Below, one piece after another: positions 1 to 10,603 of a stretch of 64,000 nt of DNA. Every line of letters begins with the position of its first letter. The stretch's first letter is position 1. The notes under the pieces were generated by a model. That model was not told the origin of the DNA and made no database searches. It was given only the letters and a program-made list of their open reading frames with translations. Origin of the DNA: JALHSW01 sp963720675 (lineage in GTDB: Bacteria; Actinomycetota; Acidimicrobiia; IMCC26256; PALSA-555). The stretch spans positions 1,302,001 to 1,366,000 of the forward strand of contig CAVRGH010000010.1 in NCBI GenBank assembly GCA_963720675.1. The letters are read 5' to 3'. A program made the position numbers and the translations under genes.

Positions 1-3000
1 ATGCGAGTGGGCGTGAACACGGGTGAGGTCCTCGTCGGCGCCCTGCGCGGCGGTGGCGACTTCACCGCAATGGGTGACGTCGTCAACACCGCGAGCCGGC
101 TCCAGAGCTCCGCGGCCCCCGGGCAGGTCATCGTCGGACCCCTCACCGAGGCCGCGACGCGCGCCTCGATCCGCTACGAGTCGCTCGGCCCCATCGAGGT
201 GAAAGGTCGGACCCAGGCCGTCGACGCCTGGGTCGCCGTCGAAGCGGTCGCTCCACCGGGAGCAGCGCGCCGGCGAGCGCGCACGCCGATCGTCGGTCGC
301 GATGCCGAGCTCGCGATGCTGCGCGGAATCCTCGACGCCGCGGTGGGCCGGCGACGCGCCCACTTCGTGACCGTCGTGGCCGACGCCGGCGTCGGCAAGA
401 GCCGCCTCGTCGGTGAGATCGTGCGTGCAGCCGAGGACGCGTGCGCGGCGCGCGTCCTGCGCGGCCACTGCGTCCCCTACGGCGAGGACATCTGGTGGCC
501 GATCGCGGAGATCATCCGCAGCGTGTGCGAGATCGAACGCGCCGATGCCACCGCCGACGAGGTGCGCGACGCGGTCGCCACCACCCTCGGGGACCTCATC
601 GGCGACGAGCTCGACGACGAGGATCTCGAGCGGACCTCGCGCGGCCTGCTGTACCTCCTCGGCCACGCCGAGGAGCTCCACGACATCGATCCGCAGCGCG
701 CCCGTGACGACGCGGTCCGGTCGGCGTTGCGCCTCCTCGCCTGCATCGCACGCGAGCAGGCGCTCATCGTGACGCTGTCCGACCTCCACTGGGCCGACGA
801 CCTCGTGCTCGCCCTCATCAACCGGCTCATCGAAGGCATGCGCGGGTTGCCCTTCGTGCTCATCGCCACGACGCGACCTGACCTCATCGAGCGGTGGCGT
901 CCGGCACCCGGCCGGCACAACCTCACCTTCCTCAACCTCGATCCGCTCGATGCCGAGTCGGTCGCCGCCCTCGCCCGCGAGCTGCTGGGTCCCGACGTCG
1001 ACCCGGAGCTCGTCGCCATCCTCCACGAGCGCTCCGGTGGGAACCCCTTCTTCGTGGAAGAGCTCGCCGCGCTGCTCCGCGAGACCGATCTCGAGCAGGC
1101 CGTGCGCACCCTCGACCCGGGGCGGCTCCCGGCCACGCTGCGCGGGCTCGTCGCGGCTCGCCTCGATGCCCTCACCGCGGGTGAGCGCAACGTGCTCGAG
1201 GACTGCGCCGTCGTCGGGTCCACCGGCGGCATCGAGTCCGTCCGCGCGCTCGTCGACGCCCGGGGCGATGCCATCGACGTCGACGACACGCTGGCTCGGC
1301 TCGGCGCTCGCGAGCTCGTCGACGTCGAGAACGGCGAGTTCTCGTTCGCCTCCGAGGTCGTGCGGGATGTCGCCTACGGCACCCTCGCCAAGGCCGAGCG
1401 CGCCCGACGCCACGCCGTCCTGGGCGCCTGGCTCGCCGAGCAGCCCGGTGGCGAGTCGGCCGGAGGAGCGAGCGACCGCGCCGCGCACCACTACGGCATC
1501 GTCGCTGAGCTGCTCCGGGAGATCGGGACCGTCGACGGCATCCCGGACGACTTCGCGGCCCGGGCCCTTCCGGTGCTCAAGAGCTCCGCCCACCGCGCGA
1601 CGGGCAGCGAGGTGTGGCGCTACGCAGCGCGGCTCTACGATCAATGCCTCGCACTCACCGACGAGCACACCCCCGAGGCGGAGCGGTGGCAGCTCCTCCT
1701 CGGACGCGCTCACGCACGCGCCGAACGACGCGAGCTCGTCGAGGCACGCGCCGATCTCGACGAGGTGATGGAGGACGCTCCTGCTCGGTCGGCGGTGCAC
1801 GCGAAGGCGCTCACCCAGCTCGCCGAGCTCCACCAGATGGAGGGCGACTACTCCGCGTCGTTCGCCGCCATCGAGGAGTCGCTCGCGCTGTGGCGCGAGC
1901 TCGGCGACGAGGGCGGGCTCGCCACGGCACTGCGGGCACAGGGGCGCACCGCGATGTTCCACGGTGACCTCGACCGCGCCGAGGCCGACTGCACCGAGGC
2001 GCTCGAGCTCTACCGGAACCTCGACGACCGACGCGGCGAAGCGTGGGCGCTGCAGAACCTCGCGACGATCTCGTTCTTCCGCGGCGAACTCGGACCAGGC
2101 CGAGCAGCGACTCAGCGCGGCAGGCGAGATGTTCCACGACCTCGGCGACTGGGGCGGCCTGAACTGGACCTGGGCGATCCTGGCGTGGACGCGCTTCATC
2201 CAGGGTCGCAACGCCGAAGCGGAGGCGATCGCCCGCGAGCAGCTGCCCGACAGCGAGGCGCGCGGCGACGGCTACGTCTCGGGGATCCTCGAGATGCTCC
2301 TCGGGAACCTCGCCATGTGGGAGGGCCGCTCCGCAGCCGCGGTCGAGCGGGCCCGCCGGGCGGTGACTCGATTCCGCGTCCTCGGCGACCCATGGGCCAT
2401 CGCGAACTCGCGCGGCGTCGAGCTGCGCGCTCTGATCGCGTCGGGTGAGGTCGAGCGCGCGCTCAGCGAGCTCGACGAGGAGGTCACCGCCGGGGAGGCA
2501 GGGATGTTCCCGGCACTGCGGTCCCAGGTGCTGGTGCAGCTCGGCGACCCCGAGGCACTCCCCGCGACCCTGCACGTCACCTCGACGCTGAGCCGCGGGA
2601 TGGGATTCTCTCGGGAGCTGCACCGAACGCTCGGCCTCGCGCTGCTCCAGGCCGGGCGCATCCCGGAGGCGTTGGCCGAGCTCGAGGAGATCCGTTCGAC
2701 CGAGAGCGCCGGGCCCGCGGACGCCGCGGCGCTCGCTCTGGCCTATGCCGCTGCCCGACGGCCCGAGGACGTGCTCGCAATCGAGCTGACCGGCTCGGTC
2801 GGCACCTACCTCGACCGTCTCCAGCTCGAGATGGCACGCGCGTTCGCGTTGCTCCAATGTGAAGATCCGGGGGCTGCTGCAGCGTTCGAGACCATGGTCG
2901 CCGGCATCGACGGCAGTGAGTCGCGACTCGACCAGGCCGTCGTCCGGCTCGCACGCGCGTACGCGTGGCGGGCGCTCGGTCGTGAGGACACGGGTGCCGC

Positions 3001-3088
3001 CGAGCACGAGGCGAGCGCGCGGCTGGCCTCGCTCGGGATCGAGGCCCAGGGCTGGGAACGAGTGTTCAGCGCGGCATCGACGCGCTGA
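1..3088 (+). CDS. Adenylate/guanylate cyclase-AAA ATPase-TPR regulator, 5' truncated and frameshifted
   Basis: The reading is open from the window edge, so the N-terminus is missing. The first 80 residues are the C-terminal half of a class III nucleotide cyclase domain (DFTAMGDVVNTASRL). An AAA/STAND-type ATPase follows with P-loop ADAGVGKSR near residue 125 and a LSDLHWADD Walker B-like stretch near 260. The rest is helical TPR-like sequence. This is the usual architecture of large actinobacterial cyclase/ATPase signalling proteins; the stimulus is unknown. One extra G at about 2092 moves the frame: the first frame stops making sense after FFRGEL, and the second frame resumes with DQAEQRLSAAGEM and runs to the stop at 3088. 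Removing one G gives continuous GELDQAEQRL, so the break is recent or a sequence error. Whether the cyclase is active cannot be judged because half of it is outside the window. Confidence 0.85.
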
Positions 3089-3104
3089 GCACCGCGGGCC
3101 GAGG

Positions 3105-4067
3105 TCAGACCGAGCGGAACTCGTCGAGCACTCGCGAGCAGGCCAACCCATCGGCAAACGTCGGGACGTCGGGACCCCACTCCCCGTCCTCGACCGCGTT
3201 GCGCACCTTCGCCGCCCACCGCCGCATGGGTTCGGTGTGGGGGTCGCCTTCCGCGGGCGGACGCTGGTGCTCCTCGCGACGGTCGTCGAGCCGACGCAAC
3301 ACGATGCGCTGATCGGCGATGCACTCGAGCACGCCTTCGTCGCCGGTGATGACGAGCCGCGGGGCGAGGTCGACCGACTCCGCGAAGCCCGAGTCGATGG
3401 AGACGGTCACACCGCCTTCGAGCCGCAGCCATGCCGCGAACGAATCCTCGGCGTCGCAAGGGTGCGGCGCTCCGTCGGCGTCGAGGCGCTCGGTGATCAC
3501 GGTGCGGCAATCGGCGCGTGCGCTGAGGACCTCGCCCAAGATCCAGCGCAGTGTGTCGACCGCGTGCGAGCCCCAGGCGCCGATCCAACCTCCGCCAGTG
3601 GCACGTTCGAACAGCCATCCGTGGCGGCGGAGCGGCGCCCGTGATCCGGCGCTCAGGTGCGTCCACGAGACGTGCTCGGGACGGCCGACCGCACCGTCGC
3701 GTACCAAGTCGCGCAGGAGCTCGCGCATCGGATCGCAGCGGAACTCGAAGTTGACCAGGTGCGTGCACTCGGCGGCTTCCGCCGCGGCATACAACGCTTC
3801 CGCCTCCGATGCGTCGAGGCCGAACGGCTTGTCGCACAGCACTGCGTGCCCGGCGAGCAGCGCCCGTCGGACGTGGCTCGCGTGCAGGTACGGCGGCGAG
3901 TGCACCGTCACGAGGTCGAGGTCGGTGCGATCGCACAGGTTCGCCACGTCGGCGTCGTTGCGTGCCGAGACGACGTCGACCACCCGGCAACCGTCGGTCG
4001 CGTCGAAGACGGGCGCCACCACGCGCCTGCCGAAACCGGTCCCGATCACCCCGATGCGGACGGTCAC
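3105..4067 (-). CDS. Gfo/Idh/MocA family NAD(P)-dependent oxidoreductase
   Basis: This 320-residue protein opens with a Rossmann fold (RIGVIGTGFGRRVV) and has the family's EKP-like segment as CDKPFG near residue 95. A C-terminal alpha/beta substrate domain follows. Such enzymes oxidise or reduce sugars, inositols and their derivatives with NAD(P)H in the cytoplasm. It is the last gene of the long minus-strand operon, 4 bases after the membrane-protein gene, which fits a role in catabolising what the upstream transporter brings in. The canonical EKP Glu is replaced by Asp. The exact substrate cannot be read from the sequence. Confidence 0.85.
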   Translation of the reverse strand: MTVRIGVIGTGFGRRVVAPVFDATDGCRVVDVVSARNDADVANLCDRTDLDLVTVHSPPYLHASHVRRALLAGHAVLCDKPFGLDASEAEALYAAAEAAECTHLVNFEFRCDPMRELLRDLVRDGAVGRPEHVSWTHLSAGSRAPLRRHGWLFERATGGGWIGAWGSHAVDTLRWILGEVLSARADCRTVITERLDADGAPHPCDAEDSFAAWLRLEGGVTVSIDSGFAESVDLAPRLVITGDEGVLECIADQRIVLRRLDDRREEHQRPPAEGDPHTEPMRRWAAKVRNAVEDGEWGPDVPTFADGLACSRVLDEFRSV

Positions 4068-4071
4068 CGGA

Positions 4072-4725
4072 TCATTCCCCGAGCGTGGCGGTCGGATCCG
4101 GGTCGATGCCGCCGACCCCGAGGTGGAAGCGCACGAGGAACCAATGACCGATCGGTCCGATGCCGAACGCGAACAGGACCGTCCCGATCCCGACGTCGCC
4201 GCCGAGGATCCAGCCGGCGACCAGTGCGGCCAGCTCGAGCAGCGTGCGCACGAGCCAGAGGGGGAACCCCTTTGCCGAGATCCCGGTCATCAGCCCGTCG
4301 CGCGGCCCCGGACCGAGTCCTGCACCGATGTACATGCCCATCCCGAGCGCGAGCACGACGATGCCCGCGAGCAGCATCACCCACCGCAGCAGCAGATCGT
4401 CCGGTGCGCCGATGACACCCAGAAACCCATCGATGATGAAGCCCACCGTCAGCGTGTTGATCACGGTCCCGATCCCGAAGCGCTGCCCGAGCGGGATCCA
4501 GACGACGAGGATGATCACACCGAGGATCACGACGATCGTGCCGAAGGAGAGGCCGGTGAGCTCGGCGAGGCCTTGGTGCAGGACGTCCCACGGGCTGACC
4601 CCGAGCTTCGCCTGGATGATCAGGGTCGCGCCCAGTGAGAGCGCGACGATGCCGACCAGCAGCCGAGGCAGGCGGACCCGGAGCTCGGTGAGGCTCGGGA
4701 ACGTGATGACGTGGGCGTGGTCCAT
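4072..4725 (-). CDS. YczE/YitT-like multi-pass membrane protein
   Basis: The 217-residue product has about five hydrophobic segments and the family features KLGVSPWDVLHQGLA after the first helix and GAGLGPGPRDGL after a later one, as in YczE/YyaS/YitT-type proteins. I chose the ATG at 4725 because it shares one base with the nagB stop (TGATG), a junction used repeatedly in this operon, and because the hydrophobic protein begins there. An open frame continues upstream but is antisense-like and overlaps nagB. Function in this family is poorly defined; a transport or membrane role in the sugar operon is inference only. Confidence 0.75.
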   Translation of the reverse strand: MDHAHVITFPSLTELRVRLPRLLVGIVALSLGATLIIQAKLGVSPWDVLHQGLAELTGLSFGTIVVILGVIILVVWIPLGQRFGIGTVINTLTVGFIIDGFLGVIGAPDDLLLRWVMLLAGIVVLALGMGMYIGAGLGPGPRDGLMTGISAKGFPLWLVRTLLELAALVAGWILGGDVGIGTVLFAFGIGPIGHWFLVRFHLGVGGIDPDPTATLGE

Positions 4726-5510
4726 CACTCGGTGTCCATGCCCGCCGCGACCAGGTCGCCGGCCGAGGCCGCGTCGAGGTACAGCGTCACGTGAGGCTGC
4801 GTGCGGAGCACGGAGGCCGGGCAGTCGGTGGAGACGGGTCCGTGGAGCGCGCGGTCGACCGGTTCCCGCTTGCGGGCTTCGGGGACGATGGCCAGCACGC
4901 CCCGAGCCCGGAGCAGTGCCGGGATCGTCACGGTGATCGCGCGGGCAGGGACATCCTCGAACGCGGCGAAGTGCCCCTCCCCGACCTGCTGGTCCCGGCA
5001 CGCGTCGTCGAGATCGACGACCTTCACGTCGTACGGGTCGTCGAAGTCGGCGACGGGCGGGTCGTTGAACGCGAGGTGCCCGTTCTCGCCGATCCCGATG
5101 CAGCAGAGGTCGAGCGGGTTGACGCGGAGCAGGCCCGCGTAGCGCTCGCACTCGGCCTCGGGATCCTCCGCGTCGCCGAAGATCTCGCGGAACGCCTGGA
5201 GCTGGACGCGGTCGAGGATCTCCTCGTGCATGTAGCGGCGGAAGCTGGCGGGGTGGTTCGGCAGGATCCCGAGGTACTCGTCCATGTGGAACCCCACCAC
5301 CCGGGACCACTCGATCCCAGGCGTCGCGGTGAGGCGATCGAGGAACGCCAGCTGGGAGTTCCCGCTCGCGAACATCACGTTCGCGACACCGCGCGCCGCG
5401 ATCGCGTCGCGAATCAGGGAGGCGGCCTGGGCCGCCGCTGCAACGCCGAGCGCGACCGGGTCGGGGAAGACCCGGACCGGCATCACGTCGACGACGAGCT
5501 CGCTCGTCAT
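4725..5510 (-). CDS. nagB: Glucosamine-6-phosphate deaminase
   Basis: This 261-residue protein carries the NagB signatures FHMDEYLG near residue 75 and CIGIGENGHLAFNDP near 138. The length matches the family (about 240-270). The enzyme converts glucosamine 6-phosphate to fructose 6-phosphate and ammonia in the cytoplasm. Here it lies between a GH4 glycosidase gene and a membrane-protein gene in one operon, which suggests that the transported compound yields an amino sugar. Paralogues exist that act on related phosphosugars, so the precise substrate is probable rather than certain. Confidence 0.9.
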   Translation of the reverse strand: MTSELVVDVMPVRVFPDPVALGVAAAAQAASLIRDAIAARGVANVMFASGNSQLAFLDRLTATPGIEWSRVVGFHMDEYLGILPNHPASFRRYMHEEILDRVQLQAFREIFGDAEDPEAECERYAGLLRVNPLDLCCIGIGENGHLAFNDPPVADFDDPYDVKVVDLDDACRDQQVGEGHFAAFEDVPARAITVTIPALLRARGVLAIVPEARKREPVDRALHGPVSTDCPASVLRTQPHVTLYLDAASAGDLVAAGMDTE

Positions 5511-5514
5511 CGGG

Positions 5515-6891
5515 TCACGCGAACTGCGGGAGCCAGCGGCTGGTCGCGGCGAGCATCTCGTCAGTCATCCGGCCCAGTGCGTCGTAGTCGATCCGCCCGG
5601 AGAGCGGGTCGGAGAGCAGCGCCTCGAACACCTTGTCGCGACTCCCGCTGACGCCGGCCTCGACGACGAGCTCCTGAGTGGTGGAGATCCGCCGCAGCCA
5701 CTCGGCCATCACCGGCGGAAGGGACGCCCGATCGCGACCTCGCACGCCGTCGCCGTCCACCACGCACATCGACTCGACGACGACGTCATCGGGCAGGTCG
5801 GGCACCTGACCCCGGTTCGGGATGTTGAGCGGGAAGTTCCCCGGTCGATCTTCCTCGTGGCACACGATCATCGCGGCGACCATCTCGCCCGAGGGCATCT
5901 GCGAGACGTCGTCGGACGCGAGCATCTCCTCGAACTCGCCGCGGTACCGCCCCGCCCAGTACTCGCGCTCCTCGATCGTCGTGAGCGTCACACCCCATCG
6001 CTCACCCCACGACGCCTCCTCGGTGAGGAAGCCGGGGAAGAACTCGACGAGGTGCCGATCGCCCGCCGCAGGGAGCACCCCGAAGCGCGCGAACAGCTCG
6101 AGCTTCACCTTGTTCGCCGCGAGAAGGTCGCCTTTCGTCCAGTCGGGTCCCTCGGAGATCTTCTCGTGGCCGAGGCCCTCGGGGAACGGCATCGCGAGCG
6201 GCTCGGCCCCGCGCTCGTCCGCGTGCTCGAGCAGGTCACGCAGGATCGCCAGCCCGTCCTCACCGGCCACATCGAGCGCGGTCACGAACGGGAGGTGGTT
6301 GACGCCGGCAACGGTCGGGTTCACGTCGAAGAACGGGACGTCGAGGAGCAGGCTGAGGATGAACTGCATGATCGTCACCTCGTGGCAGAGCCCCGTGGTG
6401 TTGATCGAGGTCTCGCGGGTGACGGCACGACAGATCGTGGTCATCGGGTTGCTGAGGTTCAGCATCCAGGCTTCGGGGCACACCGCTTCCATGTCCCGCG
6501 CGATGTCGAGGAAGACGGGGATGTTGCGTAGCGCACGGATGATCCCGCCCGGTCCGATCGTGTCGCCGACCGACTGGCGGATGCCGTAGCGCTCGGGGAT
6601 GAGGAGATCGGCGTTCATCGACTCGAAGCCACCGGTCGAGATGTTCACGACGACGTAGTCGGCGTCGGCGAGCGCGGCGCGCTGGTCGGTCGTGGACTCG
6701 GCCGACAAGCCGATGCCCCGGACCTTCGCGACGTGCTCGACGAGCTCGACCATCGGCGGCAGCGGGGTCGGGTCGATGTCCTCGAGCACCACATGGGCGT
6801 CGTGCAGCGTCGGTGCGTTGGCGAGATCGACGAGCAGCTTCGGCACCCACTGGAAGCTGCCACCGCCGACGATCGCGATGCGTGGAGCCAT
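5515..6891 (-). CDS. Glycoside hydrolase family 4 (NAD+/Mn2+-dependent glycosidase)
   Basis: The 458-residue protein begins with a dinucleotide fold (RIAIVGGGSFQWVPKL). It contains NLSNPM near residue 147, LCHE near 168 with the metal-binding Cys, and AGVNHLPF near 198 with the metal-binding His, all typical of GH4. GH4 enzymes cleave glycosides by an unusual redox-assisted elimination using NAD+ and Mn2+, and act on alpha- or beta-linked and often phosphorylated sugars. The ATG at 6891 shares a base with the RidA stop (TGATG). It sits next to nagB, so an amino-sugar glycoside is an attractive but unproven substrate. Confidence 0.9.
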   Translation of the reverse strand: MAPRIAIVGGGSFQWVPKLLVDLANAPTLHDAHVVLEDIDPTPLPPMVELVEHVAKVRGIGLSAESTTDQRAALADADYVVVNISTGGFESMNADLLIPERYGIRQSVGDTIGPGGIIRALRNIPVFLDIARDMEAVCPEAWMLNLSNPMTTICRAVTRETSINTTGLCHEVTIMQFILSLLLDVPFFDVNPTVAGVNHLPFVTALDVAGEDGLAILRDLLEHADERGAEPLAMPFPEGLGHEKISEGPDWTKGDLLAANKVKLELFARFGVLPAAGDRHLVEFFPGFLTEEASWGERWGVTLTTIEEREYWAGRYRGEFEEMLASDDVSQMPSGEMVAAMIVCHEEDRPGNFPLNIPNRGQVPDLPDDVVVESMCVVDGDGVRGRDRASLPPVMAEWLRRISTTQELVVEAGVSGSRDKVFEALLSDPLSGRIDYDALGRMTDEMLAATSRWLPQFA

Positions 6892-7355
6892 CAGGCACTC
6901 CTCAGGGCGACGTGGACCTCGATCTCCACCGGGCCGCCGCGCGGCAGGGCGGCGACGCCGACTGCCGACCGCGAGTGGCGTCCGGCGTCGCCGAACACCT
7001 CGTGGAGCACGCGGCTCGCGCCGTCGATGACGGTGGGCTGCTCGATGAAGTCACCGATGCACGCGACGAAGCCGAGCACCGTGAGCACCCGCTCGATGCG
7101 GTCGAGCGAACCGAGCTCGGCGCGGAGCAGCGAGAGGGCGTTGAGGGCGCACAGCGCGGCGCACTCGACCCCGGCCGCGGTCGTGACGTCCCGGCCGAGG
7201 AGACCGGTGGCGTGGAGGTGGCCGGCCTCGTTGCGGGGCAGGCAACCCGACGTGCGGGCGGTCCCGGCGTAGACGACCACCGGGTCGAGGGGCTCGTGGG
7301 GCGGGAAGGGGCCGGGGAGCTTGATCCCCAGCTGGCTCAGTCGGTCGTCGAACAC
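6891..7355 (-). CDS. RidA/YjgF/YER057c family protein
   Basis: From the GTG at 7355 the protein is 154 residues long. It has the RidA fold pattern, including VVYAGTARTSG near residue 25, LLGRDVTT near 45, and a C-terminal RSAVGVAALPRGGPVEIEVHVAL stretch in which the family's usual catalytic Arg region is present. Many RidA proteins hydrolyse reactive enamine/imine intermediates; this longer subgroup often accompanies catabolic operons. I chose 7355 because it lies 10 bases after the corrected stop of the upstream hydrolase, whereas the longer open frame would begin inside it. Function in this pathway is inference. Confidence 0.8.
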   Translation of the reverse strand: MFDDRLSQLGIKLPGPFPPHEPLDPVVVYAGTARTSGCLPRNEAGHLHATGLLGRDVTTAAGVECAALCALNALSLLRAELGSLDRIERVLTVLGFVACIGDFIEQPTVIDGASRVLHEVFGDAGRHSRSAVGVAALPRGGPVEIEVHVALRSA

Positions 7356-7365
7356 GCCGATGACC

Positions 7366-8402
7366 CTACGCGGACTCGAGCGCGAGGTGCCGGGCCAGGA
7401 AGGGGTAGGCCTGCTCGCCGTGCCACCGGTGGCCACCCTCGAACACGTCGTGCCGCAGCGAGTCGGTCGCGCCGAATCGAGCGGTACACGGCGGCCAGCT
7501 CACCGACGGCCACGCGGGCGCCGACTTCCGGGAAGATCACATCCTCGGTGCCGGTCTCGACCAGCAGCGGGCGTGGCGCGATGAGCGCGCCGAGGTCGAC
7601 GTGTGTCAGCTCGGTGAGCATGGCCGGCAACACCTGGGAACCGCACAGGTTCCACGGGATCCGGTGGCTGTCCTGCCAAGTGTTGAAGTAGCCGCTCACG
7701 ACCGCACACGCGACGCGCTCGTCCCACGCGGTGAGGAAGAGCGTCATCGTGCCGCCGTAGGACAGCCCGACCATCCCGATACGCGCGGGATCGACGAGAG
7801 GATGCTGCTCGAGCACGTCGAGTGCGCGGGCGAGGTCCCACAGGTTCTGCGTGAGCGGGTTCGCGCCCGCCGCGACCGCGTGCACGAGGTTGAGATCACA
7901 GCCGTACTTGTCGGGGGGCACCCAGTCGGCCCGCTCGCCGAAGCACCGCAGATCGGGCGCAAGGACCACATAGCCGGCCTGGGCCAGGCGGTGCGCGTAG
8001 TCGCCGTTGTGCTCCTCGATCGCGGCTCGGCTCGCGGCATCGTCGAGCCCGCAGACCTCCGACTTCCCAGGACCGTGGCCGTGCTGCGCCAGCACCGCGG
8101 GGCCCGGCAGGGTGCGATCGTGCGGGACGAGGAGGAACGCGGGCACCGACATCGCCGCTTCCGAGTCGAACACGATCGAGGAGCGCGCGTAGGAGCCGCA
8201 GTCGACCGTCTCGCGCACCTCGAGGTCGAGCGGGACGGGCTCGGGCAGCGGTCCGAGCAGTGCCTCGAGACGCGAGCGCGAGCGATCGCGCCACGCCGGG
8301 ATCGCGTCCGGATCGTCGACCGGACAGGGATCGCTCGGTGTGCTCGCGGCGAGGCGCAAGCATCCAGTACGCCCAGGGCGAGAAGTTGCGCGCCCGGCTC
8401 AT
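7366..8402 (-). CDS. Alpha/beta hydrolase of acetyl-xylan-esterase/dienelactone-hydrolase type, two frameshifts
   Basis: The corrected protein is about 340 residues. The start ATG at 8402 overlaps the ThuA stop (ATGA) and gives MSRARNFSPWAYWML. An extra base at about 8358 then moves into the main frame (RLAASTPSDP). The catalytic centre is visible as GMVGLSYGG (nucleophile Ser). The acid and His regions lie near ETGTEDVIFP and, after a second extra base at about 7475, FEGGHRW. In the corrected frame the protein ends ARHLALESA at 7366. The overlaps at the start and the clean family-like end show that both shifts are single-base insertions. It probably de-esterifies the imported substrate; the ester is unknown. 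Confidence 0.8.
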
Positions 8403-9096
8403 GCGCCGTCGCCGAGGGCCCAGGCGAGCGACCCGGAGAGGTGCTGGAGGTATGCCGGGGTCTCCCAGGCGCCGGGGAAGTGCCCGAGGCTCGTCGAAGA
8501 CACTCGGCCCGCACCCTCGGTGAAGCACCACGCGAGCGGGAACCCGAAGTCGGGATGCCGCGCGCCCGGCACCTCGAGGTTGAGCTGCGTCTCGGGGACT
8601 CGCAGCAGCACGCGCGCGTCGGGTCGCAGGTCACGGAACTGGTACACCTCGTCGTGCCACGTCCACGACGCACCCAGATGATCCGGTCGCGGGGTGCCCG
8701 GGCTCGAGCACCTCGAGGTCGACGGTCGTGGTCCATGGATGGCCGTCGAACCGCGCGCCCACCAGGGTGCCGTACTCGTCCCAGCCGTAGCACGCATCCG
8801 TCGCGGAGTGGATCGCGAGCACCGCGAGCGAGCCCGCCCGGAGCCGCTCGAGGATCACGGTTCGCTGCGGGGTGCTCCACGGCGTCTCGCCGATGGTGAA
8901 CAGCGCGAGCGCCCGCGCGCCAGCAATCGTGTCGGCGTCGAGGGCGCGCACGTCGTCGATCCGGTGCCGGTTCGAGCCCGTGGAGCTCGGCGATCTGTGC
9001 GACCCCGACCGCGGCCTGGTCGAGGACACCGTGGACGCCGGCGGGACCGTCCGCGTAGGGCGCGACCTGCGTGACGAAGAGCAGCGCGTCGCTCAC
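8399..9096 (-). CDS. ThuA-like (trehalose-utilisation domain) protein, two frameshifts
   Basis: Three reading frames must be joined to give one ThuA domain of about 230 residues. The GTG start at 9096 overlaps the binding-protein stop (GTGA) and reads SDALLFVTQVAPYADG. After an extra base near 8972 it continues RIDDVRALDADTIAGA and LAVLAIHSATDACYGW. After another extra base near 8684 it reads WHDEVYQFRDLRPDARVLLRV and GRVSSTSLGHFPGAWETP, ending at 8399. The ThuA fold resembles class I glutamine amidotransferases and is linked to disaccharide metabolism, but its chemistry is not settled. Its place between the transporter and the esterase fits sugar catabolism. Confidence 0.8.
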
Positions 9097-10603
9097 CCCT
9101 GGAGCGGCTTCCAGTCCTCCACCAGGATCCAGCACGAACCGTGGTAGGGGTTGTCGTCCGTCGGCGTCGGGCGTCGCGGTGGGCAAACGTTCGTCTCCGC
9201 GGTGTTGCCGTTCTTGGTGGGCGCGACCGTCCGGTACTGCGACGGACCCGCGTGGTCCGTCCGGGAGAACGAGAACTCCTTCGTGAGCGCGGACGGGAAG
9301 TCACCGATCACGCCGAGCGCCTGGATGAACGTGCGTCGGTTCAGGTCCTCGCCGGCCGCGTCGATCGCCTTGGCGGTGAGACGGATGGCGTCGCACCAGC
9401 GCATCGTCGGACCCTGAGCCTCGATGTACGGGAACTTCTCGATCCGCTTCGGGTTCTCCTTCTGGTACGACTCCCAGCACGCCTTGGCCTCGGGCGTGTA
9501 GCCGGGGCCGGCCAGCGTGGTCTTCCCGTCGGGCCGGTCGTCGTCCTCGGAGCTGAGCGTGTAGACGGTCGGACCGCGCTGACCGCTCAGGAGATCCGGG
9601 AACTGGTACTCGGCCAGGCCGAGCGCAGTGTTCACCGTGCCCTCGTAGTCGGAGAGCATCAGCTTGGGCGCGTAGTCCTGCGCCTTCGCCGCTGACAGGT
9701 ACGACCGGAACGAGTTGACCGGGAGCAGCGGGATCACGGTCTCGACGCCTTCGCTCTTGAGCTTGCTCACCGCGCTCTTGGCCTGGCTCAGCGCGGTGGA
9801 CGGGTCGTCGAGGCTCGCGGTGATCGTGTCGACGACCGTCGGCTTCAGCCCCTGCGCGCGCAGCGCCGGGAGCAGGTAGTCGTTCACCGCGAGCTTGTCG
9901 CCTGCCCGGTCCGACGAGAGCACTGCGAACTTCTTGTCGGGTGCGAGCAGCCCCTGGTCGATCCCCCACGGGACGAGGTTGAGGACCACGTCGGCCTGGT
10001 CGGGCCCGGTCCACCACAGGTACGGGGCGCCCGCGCTCCGTCCAGTCGGTCACCGTCGTCCACGAGCTGATCAGCGGCAGGTGTCCTTCCTCGGTGATGC
10101 AGAGCTGGTTGTCGTCGTACCACTTGCCGGTGTCGACGACCGCGAACACCTCGCCACTCGTCGTCCAGTCCTTGCACTTCGCACGCATGTCGGCGGGGTC
10201 CATCGGGTTGAACTTCACGATGCGCGCGTCGATCTTCCGCCCGTTGATCCCGCCCGCGTCGTTGATCTCTTTGACGTACGTCTTGATGCCGAGGACATCG
10301 TTCTCGTCGGAGCTGCTGTCGAGACCGACGGCCGCGCCCGACGCACCGAGGTCGATCACGGGGAACACGATCGTCACCGAGCTCTTCGTCGACGCCGTCG
10401 GTGCTCGGCTCGACCGCGCTCGGAGCAGTCGACGACCCCGACGCACTCGCTTCCGTGGCATCGGTGCTCGCGATCGCGAACAGGCTCAGGAGCACCCCGG
10501 CACCGAGCGCCGAGACGAGGATGATCGTCAGCCCCCGGGCCCACCAACCCCGCTCTCCGCTCCGCCGCCAGAAGCGCCGCAGCGCCACTTCAGTCTTGGG
10601 CAT
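9093..10603 (-). CDS. Branched-chain-amino-acid-type (HAAT) ABC substrate-binding protein, two frameshifts
   Basis: The start at 10603 (MPKTEVALRRFW) gives a cytoplasmic Arg-rich tip and one membrane segment (ILVSALGAGVLLSLFAIA), with no lipobox, so the protein seems membrane-anchored. After one extra base near 10395 the periplasmic-binding-protein fold begins (SSVTIVFPVIDLGASG, KTYVKEINDAGGINGR). After another near 10031 it runs through VVLNLVPWGIDQGLL to the stop at 9093. Total corrected length is about 500 residues. The GG(I/V)NGRK motif is typical of Leu/Ile/Val-type receptors, a family that also binds amides and aromatic compounds. The operon context suggests a sugar-derived ligand, but this is inference. 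Confidence 0.8.
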